The notes below the pieces were generated by a model. The model was not told the origin of the DNA and ran no database searches. It saw only the letters and a list, made by a program, of their open reading frames with translations. A DNA stretch of 11,060 nucleotides from an uncultured Bulleidia sp. (GTDB lineage Bacteria; Bacillota_I; Bacilli_A; Erysipelotrichales; Erysipelotrichaceae), in NCBI GenBank assembly GCA_934754415.1, contig CAKVIS010000054.1, forward strand, positions 1-11,060. The letters run 5' to 3'. Below, piece after piece: positions 5,668 through 11,060 of this stretch. The translations under genes were made by a program, and so were the position numbers. Position 1 is the first letter of the stretch; each line of letters starts with the position of its first letter.

Positions 5668-7526
5668 AATTTTTCCGTTATTTTCTCTATTAAACTGTTT
5701 AAATCAATATGCAGATCTTTACGCAATCTGCTTTCAGCGCCCTGTTGTACATAGGTATCTTCTATACCGATACATTCTATATCAGCATGCACGTTGTGCT
5801 GACAATAGAAATCAAGAATAGATTCCCCAAGTCCGCCACATAAAAGATCTGTTTCATAGACAATCATAGGAAGATGTTTCTGTGCGAGTTCCATTAACAT
5901 GCTTTCATCCATTGGTTTAAAGAAACGACAGTTGATGACTGTTACAGGCATTTCATTGGAACTTACCTTAGAATATACCTGTTCTACACTTGTGCCATAA
6001 GTTAAGACGATTACACGATCATTATCTGTGACAGTTTGTTTCACCCAGGAACCTATCGGTATGATTTCATTGCATTTTTGCATATCTTCCATTTTAACTG
6101 CCCCTTTTGCATAACGAATGGCAAAAGGATGATTCTGATGGAAGGCTGTATATAGAAGCTGAGATGCCTCCAAAGCACCTGAAGGCTGTGCCAGAATCAG
6201 ATTTGGTATAGGTTTTAAAATGCCAATATCGAAGATACCATGATGGGTTTCCCCATCAGATCCAACAAGTCCTGCATGGTCAATACCTATGACTACAGGA
6301 AGATCCATTCTGCAGATATCATGGTTAATCTGATCATATGCTCTTTGTAAGAAAGAAGAATAGATACAAAGATATGGTCTTAGCCCATTGATAGCCATGC
6401 CTGCTGCAAATGTAGTCGCATGCTCTTCGGCAATGCCACAGTCAAAAGATCTTTCAGGGTATTTAGCAAAGAACTTCTGCAGGTAGCTCCCTTGTATCAT
6501 AGCAGGAGTAATCGCAACAATGCGACTGTCTTTGTCCGCCAATTTTAATACTGTATCAGAGAAAACCTGTGCCCAAGCCTGATAGCCTTTTGGCATATCA
6601 TGCAATGGCTTTCCGGTAGCAGGATCAAAAGGTCCAACACCATGCCATCTTCCATCTCTGTCCATTTCGCACGGCTCATAGCCTTTTCCCTTTTTGGTAA
6701 TCACATGAACTACAACCGGACCATCTGCTTTTTTTGCAATATTCAATGTCTGAATAAGATCTTTAATATTGTGACCGTCAACCGGTCCAAGATATTCCAG
6801 ATTAAATTCTCCAAAAATACCTTTATCTACAATGTTGTCTTTAATAGTATCTTTAAAATGTTTCAGACCTGAATAAATTGAAGAGCCGAAAGAATTCTTC
6901 TGAAGATTATTTTTTAAAGAGTCTTTAAAGTCATTATAGCCTTTAGAAGAACGGAGTCTTGCAAAATTCATAGCAGCTGCACCGACATTTTTTGAAATAG
7001 ACATCGTATTATCATTGAAGATAATAATCATCTTTCTCTGTTCTTCACCAATCTGGTTTAATGCTTCAAAAGACATACCGGAACATAAAGAACCATCTCC
7101 TATAACAGGTACAATGCAATAGTTTTCTTTCTTTAAATCTCTTGCGACTGCCATCCCTAATGCTGCACTTAAAGAAGTGGAGCTATGCCCGGCTTCCCAC
7201 ACATCATGTTCGCTTTCCTTACGTTTTTCAAATCCGCTTAATCCCTGGTACTGACGAAGAGTTGGGAAACTTGAAGCTCTTCCCGTTAGTATTTTATGTG
7301 TATATGCCTGATGTCCTACATCAAAAAATATTTTATCTTTTGGGGAATCAAAAACATAATGCAATGCAATCGTTAATTCCACTACTCCCAGATTACTGGC
7401 TAAATGCCCCCCTGTATGAGAAATAGACTTGATCAGGAATGTACGAATATCTTCAGCCAGTTGTTCTAATTCCGCATTATTCATTTTTTTAATATCATTT
7501 GGACTTTGAATACTATTCACATTCAT
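5664..7526 (-). CDS. dxs: 1-deoxy-D-xylulose-5-phosphate synthase
   Basis: Dxs joins pyruvate and glyceraldehyde 3-phosphate to DXP using thiamine diphosphate, the entry step of the MEP isoprenoid pathway and a precursor source for thiamine and pyridoxal. The 620 residues are full length. Visible motifs are HTGGHL (37-42), DVGHQAYTHK (69-78), the ThDP motif GDGSLCSGMSFEALN (143-157) ending in the metal-binding NDN (171-173), GPVDGHN (247-253), CGIAEEHATTFAAG (363-376) with the cofactor-activating Glu at 367, and GIDHAGLVGSDGETHHG (424-440). Start: GAGAAGG (7540-7534) stands 7 nt before this ATG; an out-of-frame ATG at 7530 lies too close to it. The gene follows ispA by 13 nt and overlaps recN by ATGA, so DXP and farnesyl diphosphate synthesis are co-expressed. 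Confidence 0.97.
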   Translation of the reverse strand: MNVNSIQSPNDIKKMNNAELEQLAEDIRTFLIKSISHTGGHLASNLGVVELTIALHYVFDSPKDKIFFDVGHQAYTHKILTGRASSFPTLRQYQGLSGFEKRKESEHDVWEAGHSSTSLSAALGMAVARDLKKENYCIVPVIGDGSLCSGMSFEALNQIGEEQRKMIIIFNDNTMSISKNVGAAAMNFARLRSSKGYNDFKDSLKNNLQKNSFGSSIYSGLKHFKDTIKDNIVDKGIFGEFNLEYLGPVDGHNIKDLIQTLNIAKKADGPVVVHVITKKGKGYEPCEMDRDGRWHGVGPFDPATGKPLHDMPKGYQAWAQVFSDTVLKLADKDSRIVAITPAMIQGSYLQKFFAKYPERSFDCGIAEEHATTFAAGMAINGLRPYLCIYSSFLQRAYDQINHDICRMDLPVVIGIDHAGLVGSDGETHHGIFDIGILKPIPNLILAQPSGALEASQLLYTAFHQNHPFAIRYAKGAVKMEDMQKCNEIIPIGSWVKQTVTDNDRVIVLTYGTSVEQVYSKVSSNEMPVTVINCRFFKPMDESMLMELAQKHLPMIVYETDLLCGGLGESILDFYCQHNVHADIECIGIEDTYVQQGAESRLRKDLHIDLNSLIEKITEKL

Positions 7527-7539
7527 ACATGTACCTTCT

Positions 7540-8391
7540 CTACTTATTTCTTGTTTCTATGGATTCTAAAAGACTCAATACTGCAGATGAATCAAAATCA
7601 GGCATCTGCTGTATGGAAGCTTTTACGGAGCTATATAATTCTTTCATGCATTCTTTAGCTTGTTCAAGACCTAATAAAGTCACAGAAGTCACTTTATTAT
7701 TCTTTTCATCGCTTATGGATTTTCCAAATTGTTCCTGAGTCAGCGTAACATCAAATATATCATCCTGAATCTGGAAGGCAAGGCCCATCATAATACCGAT
7801 ATTTTTCCATTTCTGCACGATTTCTTCAGGCTGTTTGGCACAATACGCACCCATCATTAAAGGTGCAGCTAATAAACAGCCTGTTTTATATTTATGAATC
7901 TTTTGCAAAGATTCCCAGGTAGTATCTTCATTTTCTTCTGTATCCAGACACTGTCCCAGTACCATGCCATTCACTCCAGCCATTTCTGCTAAAGTTTTGA
8001 TACAGTTTACTTTAATGGTGTCATTTACTTTTGCACAAGAAGCTATATAAAAAGCATGGGTTAATAGTCCATCCCCTGCAAGAATAGCAGTCGCTTCATC
8101 AAATTGTTTATGACAGGTCGGTCTTCCTCTTCTTAAATCATCATTATCCATTGCAGGAAGGTCATCATGAATCAAGGAATACGTATGAATCATTTCCAGT
8201 GATGCTGCAAAATAATCCGCAATATGTTCATCAAGGCCATATCCCAGAGTTACTGCATGTAATAAACATGGTCTGATCCTTTTGCCACCAGCCATTAGGG
8301 AATACTCCATAGCTTTTTTGACATCTGAATCTTCAATTGTATTAAGTACAGATTCCAGTACCTCAGAAATCCACTGATTCATTATCTTCAT
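7540..8391 (-). CDS. ispA: Farnesyl diphosphate synthase (polyprenyl synthase, IspA type)
   Basis: This all-alpha trans-prenyltransferase condenses IPP with DMAPP and GPP to give farnesyl diphosphate, the precursor of undecaprenyl phosphate and quinones. The first Asp-rich motif is DDLPAMDNDDLRRG (76-89), the bacterial DDx4D form. The second is QIQDDIFD (207-214). The substrate-binding GGKRIRP (35-41) and the aromatic Y71 five residues before the first motif fit a C15 product. Length (283) is normal. The start is uncertain: the ATG at 8391 abuts AGAGG directly, while a second in-frame ATG at 8382 lies 9 nt from it and begins MNQWISEV, so the shorter form may be the real one. Either start overlaps the end of xseB, which suggests coupling. 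Confidence 0.95.
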   Translation of the reverse strand: MKIMNQWISEVLESVLNTIEDSDVKKAMEYSLMAGGKRIRPCLLHAVTLGYGLDEHIADYFAASLEMIHTYSLIHDDLPAMDNDDLRRGRPTCHKQFDEATAILAGDGLLTHAFYIASCAKVNDTIKVNCIKTLAEMAGVNGMVLGQCLDTEENEDTTWESLQKIHKYKTGCLLAAPLMMGAYCAKQPEEIVQKWKNIGIMMGLAFQIQDDIFDVTLTQEQFGKSISDEKNNKVTSVTLLGLEQAKECMKELYSSVKASIQQMPDFDSSAVLSLLESIETRNK

Positions 8392-8578
8392 CCTCTTTCT
8401 TTCCTAAAATGGAATTCACCTTTGTCTCATATCCTTTGAGTGTCGTATCACAGGATTTAACAAGCTGCAGTCCTTCTTCGAACAGTTTGATTGTTTCATC
8501 CAGTGGTTTTTCATTCTTCTCGAGTGTATTTACAATATCCTCAAGACGAGCCATACTTTCTTCAAAACTTTTTCCCAT
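8363..8578 (-). CDS. xseB: Exodeoxyribonuclease VII small subunit
   Basis: This 71-residue acidic helical protein has the family hallmark SFEESMARLEDIVNTLE (4-20), followed by LDETIKLFEEGLQLVKSC (26-43), which pack as a helical hairpin. Several XseB copies bind each XseA to form exonuclease VII, which degrades single-stranded DNA from both ends to short oligonucleotides. The C-terminal tail (GKKEDEDNESVDF) is strongly acidic, and its DNA also serves as the translation start region of ispA. The gene begins 6 nt after the xseA stop; AGGAAG upstream acts as the RBS. An out-of-frame ATG lies four bases upstream of the start, so the reading frame decides the start. Confidence 0.95.
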   Translation of the reverse strand: MGKSFEESMARLEDIVNTLEKNEKPLDETIKLFEEGLQLVKSCDTTLKGYETKVNSILGKKEDEDNESVDF

Positions 8579-8584
8579 ACATCC

Positions 8585-9985
8585 TTACTTCCTTTCTATT
8601 GAATGAACCGAAGCGGTAAATTGACCTTTGGATACGGTGATATGCACTATATCCTTTTCATGTATCTGTTCTGTATCTGTTATAAGACTGCCCGAGTCAT
8701 CCTGTACCAGGCTGTATCCTCTGGAGAGAATCTTTAACGGTGAATAGGCGTCAAGTAATGATACCAGAGATTGAAATTTGTTTCTGTTTTGCTGCACATC
8801 TGTTTGTACTGTAGATTTTAACGTATTTTGCAGTGTTTGTAACCTCAAATACTCATTCTGTAATTTTGTTACGATAGAGCTGGTACATCTTTGGCTGCAA
8901 ATATCCAGCTGTTTTCTTGTTTCTGTACAATTATGAATGATGGCATGCTGTAACCTGTAGGTCAGAGTATCCAGTGAAGCTCTTTTTTCCTGAAAGGTAT
9001 AGACTGACTTTTTTAAACGTTCTTCCAGATAATCCAGATGCATCTGTCTGCTGGCAAGCATCTGGATAAAAGCATCATAAGAAATGCTACGTGAATAATT
9101 CAGTAATTGTGTTTTTTCAATACGTATTCTGTTTTGTATATCTGTTGTTAACATACGTTCGTATTTTTTTAAAAGTACATGCACTTCCTGTATATCCGGA
9201 GTACTGTCAAGAACAGCAGCTGTTGGTGTAATAGCTCGTTTATCCGCCACATAGTCAACAAGTGTGGTATCAGTTTCATGGCCTACCCCAGTAACAATTG
9301 GTGTATGCAAAGAAAAGATACATCTGGCCAGATTTTCATCATTAAAACACCAGAGGTCTTCCAGAGAACCTCCGCCTCTTACTAATAGAATCACATCATG
9401 ATCAGTAGTATCCGCTTTGTTCAAGGCTTCAATGATATATTTTGCGGCTGAAGCTCCCTGACATGGTACTATATATTCTTTTACCATGGCAATCGGCCAC
9501 CTGCTCTGTAAGGTAATCCGTACATCATGTGCCGCAGCAGTTTCCTTACCTGTAATAATTCCTATGTTCATAGGATATAACGGTAACAGTTTTTTATTTC
9601 TAGGGTCAAAAAGCCCTTCTTTTTCCAGTTTTCTTTTTAATTCTTCAAAACGAACATACAGATCACCAATGCCGCTTTGTTTCATGGCAGTGATGAGTAT
9701 CTGAGTTCTGCCTTCAGGAGCGTATAAAGTAACGTCTCCTCTGACGATGATCTTATCTCCGTTTACAGGTTTAAAATTCAAATAACGTGCATGTCCTGCA
9801 AACATGACACAGGCAATAGAAGATTTTTCATCTTTCAGTGAAAAATACATGTGCCCGCTGGAAGGTATTCTTAAATTTGAAACCTCTCCTTCTACCAGTA
9901 CGCCATGTAAAACAATATCTTTATCCAGCTGTTGTTTTACATACTGCACCAATGTTGTTACAGGAATGATGCGCCTTTGACTCAT
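8585..9985 (-). CDS. xseA: Exodeoxyribonuclease VII large subunit
   Basis: XseA is the catalytic and DNA-binding subunit of exonuclease VII. The 466 residues have an N-terminal OB fold (about 5-105; GEVSNLRIPSSGHMYFSLKD at 33-52), a catalytic domain (about 125-310) and a long coiled-coil arm (about 270-400) on which XseB docks. Conserved motifs are TGKETAAAHDV (145-155), LVRGGGSLEDLWCFNDE (201-217), TGVGHETDTTLVDYVADKRA (232-251) and TPTAA (253-257). A C-terminal segment with LSRGYSLV is typical of the family. Its ATG overlaps the nusB stop as ATGA, and xseB follows after 6 nt, as expected for subunits made together. Confidence 0.96.
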   Translation of the reverse strand: MSQRRIIPVTTLVQYVKQQLDKDIVLHGVLVEGEVSNLRIPSSGHMYFSLKDEKSSIACVMFAGHARYLNFKPVNGDKIIVRGDVTLYAPEGRTQILITAMKQSGIGDLYVRFEELKRKLEKEGLFDPRNKKLLPLYPMNIGIITGKETAAAHDVRITLQSRWPIAMVKEYIVPCQGASAAKYIIEALNKADTTDHDVILLVRGGGSLEDLWCFNDENLARCIFSLHTPIVTGVGHETDTTLVDYVADKRAITPTAAVLDSTPDIQEVHVLLKKYERMLTTDIQNRIRIEKTQLLNYSRSISYDAFIQMLASRQMHLDYLEERLKKSVYTFQEKRASLDTLTYRLQHAIIHNCTETRKQLDICSQRCTSSIVTKLQNEYLRLQTLQNTLKSTVQTDVQQNRNKFQSLVSLLDAYSPLKILSRGYSLVQDDSGSLITDTEQIHEKDIVHITVSKGQFTASVHSIERK

Positions 9986-10359
9986 ATAATATCCAATACT
10001 CTGTTAACCAGTTTGTACGCATCTTCATCGCAGTATTTCTTTGCGAGTTCTACGGATTCGTCAATGATAATAGCTGCACTGATTTCTTTAAGACTGAATT
10101 CGGCACATCCATTCAGAAGAATAGCCTGTTCAATGTATCCAAGTCTGTCAAATTTCCAGTTCTTTAATACTTCATTGATATACTGAGCGTATTTTTCCTT
10201 ATTTTCTATGGCATCATAAATGACATCGACAAAGTATGGGTCTACTTCATCTTCTTTACATTTAAAAACTGTTTCAATTAATTCCTGTATATCTCTTTCG
10301 GCTAACAGATAATCATAAACTGTTACCATTGCTTTTTCTCTTAGTTCGTGTCTGTTCAT
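9982..10359 (-). CDS. nusB: Transcription antitermination factor NusB
   Basis: This 125-residue all-helical protein binds boxA RNA together with NusE (ribosomal protein S10) to keep RNA polymerase elongating through rRNA operons. The NusB pattern is clear: the start MNRHELREKAMVTVYDYLLA, a middle helix YIEQAILLNGCAEF, and the conserved end EISAAIIIDESVELAKKY...AYKLVNRVLD (92-123). It is slightly short against the usual 130-140, the difference lying in loops. It is the first gene of the operon. AAAAGGAG (10378-10371) gives a good RBS about 11 nt before the ATG, and a putative promoter lies just upstream. The next gene in transcription order is xseA, overlapping by ATGA; folD, which often stands between them in bacilli, is absent. 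Confidence 0.94.
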   Translation of the reverse strand: MNRHELREKAMVTVYDYLLAERDIQELIETVFKCKEDEVDPYFVDVIYDAIENKEKYAQYINEVLKNWKFDRLGYIEQAILLNGCAEFSLKEISAAIIIDESVELAKKYCDEDAYKLVNRVLDII

Positions 10360-10370
10360 TTTCTTAAATT

Positions 10371-10378
10371 CTCCTTTT
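10371..10378 (-). promoter_or_regulatory. Ribosome binding site of nusB
   Basis: The minus strand reads AAAAGGAG followed by 11 nt and then the nusB ATG at 10359. It is the clearest Shine-Dalgarno sequence in the window and fixes the nusB start. Confidence 0.7.
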
Positions 10379-10380
10379 CT

Positions 10381-10409
10381 ATTCTACCATGTTCTTGCGT
10401 AACACACAA
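10381..10409 (-). promoter_or_regulatory. Putative promoter of the nusB-xer operon
   Basis: On the minus strand TTGTGT (10409-10404) and TAGAAT (10386-10381) are separated by exactly 17 bp, a sigma-A type layout with a good -10 and a weak -35. The predicted start near 10374 would give a leader of only about 15 nt, beginning inside the AAAAGGAG box. A second promoter further upstream, inside the DUF5662 gene, cannot be excluded. Confidence 0.45.
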
Positions 10410-10423
10410 AATGGATTTAGAAT
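10395..10423 (+). promoter_or_regulatory. Putative promoter of the DUF5662 gene, interlocked with the nusB promoter
   Basis: TTGCGT (10395-10400), 17 bp, then TAGAAT (10418-10423). The -10 hexamer is the same as in the opposing nusB promoter and the -35 is near identical, so the two promoters overlap across 10395-10409. Transcription starting the usual 6-7 nt after the -10 would begin at or one base before the ATG at 10430, which predicts a leaderless mRNA. Confidence 0.45.
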
Positions 10424-10429
10424 CATTTC

Positions 10430-10969
10430 ATGAACTATTTCCAACGATTCTTTTTACATCTGCATACTGTGAATACACATAGAAGAGCAGTACGCAAAAA
10501 CTGTTTCAAATGCGGTTTATACTATCAGGGTCTGACACATGATCTTTCCAAATATTCCCCTGCAGAATTTCTTGTCAGTGTGAAGTATTTTCAGGGTTAT
10601 CGTTCTCCTTATATGAAAGAAAAAGAAGAGAAAGGCTATTCTCTTGGATGGCTTCATCATAAAGGCAGAAACAAACATCACTGGGAATACTGGTATGACA
10701 TGATTAATGGTGTATGGCAACCTCTGGAAGTGCCATACAGGTATGTTGTGGAAATGTTGTGTGACAGAGTAGCTGCATGCAAAGTATATCAGAAGGAAAA
10801 GTACACCAGTTCCTCTGCTATCAACTATTGGAACACCAGAAATGACAAGGTATATATGCACCCTAAAACAGCAGCTTTATTGGAATCCATGCTGAAAAGT
10901 ATTGAAGATAGAGGTGAAGAAGCTACCTTTCAATCTATCAAAGAGAACATCAGGCATAAAAAAAGATAG
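10430..10969 (+). CDS. DUF5662 family protein, function unknown
   Basis: The 179 residues match my memory of the DUF5662 family, common in gut Firmicutes: NCFKCGLYYQGLTHDLSKYS (24-43), FLVSVKYFQGYRSP (47-60), a GYSLGWLHHKGRNKHHWEYW block (69-88), then RYVVEMLCDRVAA (104-116) and MHPKTAALLE (143-152). The HD pair (H37, D38) with HHKG (H76, H77) and KHH (H83, H84) looks like a metal site, perhaps HD-hydrolase-like; this is inference, since no activity is known to me. There is no signal peptide or membrane helix. An in-frame TAG lies 12 bases upstream of the ATG and no RBS stands before it, so the transcript may be leaderless. The gene is divergent from nusB and is a single-gene unit ending in its own terminator. 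Confidence 0.85.
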   Translation: MNYFQRFFLHLHTVNTHRRAVRKNCFKCGLYYQGLTHDLSKYSPAEFLVSVKYFQGYRSPYMKEKEEKGYSLGWLHHKGRNKHHWEYWYDMINGVWQPLEVPYRYVVEMLCDRVAACKVYQKEKYTSSSAINYWNTRNDKVYMHPKTAALLESMLKSIEDRGEEATFQSIKENIRHKKR

Positions 10970-10986
10970 CTCAGCTATCTTTTTTT
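10958..10986. terminator. Strong bidirectional intrinsic terminator after the DUF5662 gene
   Basis: AAAAAAAGATAGC, loop TCA, GCTATCTTTTTTT: a 13-bp perfect stem with T-runs on both strands. The TAG stop codon of the DUF5662 gene (10967-10969) lies inside the left arm, so a terminating ribosome would cover the hairpin. The symmetry suggests it may also stop a gene arriving from the right on the minus strand. Confidence 0.88.
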
Positions 10987-11060
10987 AAAGTGATCTCCTT
11001 GTCAAGTACAATAGGCTGACAGTTTCAGAGATTAAAAAATTAACAGAGGTGCTTCATCAC

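Noticed and set aside
10517..10861. 114-residue minus-strand ORF opposite the DUF5662 gene
   Set aside because: Antisense shadow; the plus strand carries the family motifs and a matching promoter and terminator.
11032..11060. C-terminus of a minus-strand gene entering from the right (nine codons ending DEAPLLIF, TAA)
   Set aside because: A bidirectional terminator nearby makes a convergent gene plausible, but nine codons are too few to support a call; a plus frame from 10989 is also open without a start codon.

Overview
The window looks like a chromosomal segment of a low-GC Firmicute. Codon use is AT-rich and the gene order is a variant of the conserved Firmicutes nusB-xseA-xseB-ispA-dxs-recN block. 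The AT-rich composition and the DUF5662 neighbour suggest a gut lineage, perhaps Erysipelotrichia, but that placement is inference only.

Left part (1-1770): a patch of decayed accessory DNA. It opens with the last 31 codons of a protein that looks like a sensor histidine kinase (1-96). A fragment resembling the N-terminal part of a TnsB/Mu-type DDE transposase follows, broken by frameshifts (about 190-490). It runs in frame into the C-terminal half of a GmrSD-like (DUF262-DUF1524) type IV restriction protein, which is itself split by an in-frame TAA at 1027-1029. After it come 19-bp direct repeats (1564-1759) arranged like transposase-binding sites at a Tn7-like transposon end. The simplest model is a Tn7-like element with a GmrSD-type cargo gene that lost its middle by deletion and then decayed.

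Junction (1789-1904): between the transposon remnant and the housekeeping operon lies a compound dyad. Its core (1803-1830) has the layout of a tyrosine-recombinase crossover site: two 11-bp inverted arms around 6 bp. By hand alignment it matches the core of phage P1 loxP at 24 of 28 positions and E. coli dif at 20 of 28. A perfect 16-bp inverted repeat surrounds it. A XerC/D-like recombinase gene ends 75 bp away. This is the most interesting object in the window.

Central and right part (1863-10409, minus strand): one tightly packed operon, in transcription order nusB, xseA, xseB, ispA, dxs, recN, dinB, xer. Most junctions overlap (ATGA or TAATG) or are separated by only a few bases. The operon joins transcription antitermination (NusB), exonuclease VII (XseA and XseB), isoprenoid precursor synthesis (IspA, Dxs), double-strand break repair (RecN), translesion synthesis (Pol IV) and site-specific recombination (Xer). 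It starts at a putative promoter in a 70-bp divergent intergenic region and ends at an intrinsic terminator just after xer. folD, tlyA and argR/ahrC, often present in this block, are absent here.

Right end (10395-11060, plus strand): a divergent DUF5662-family gene of unknown function. Its promoter interlocks with that of nusB and its transcript may be leaderless. It ends in a strong bidirectional terminator. I could not assign the last 70 bases.
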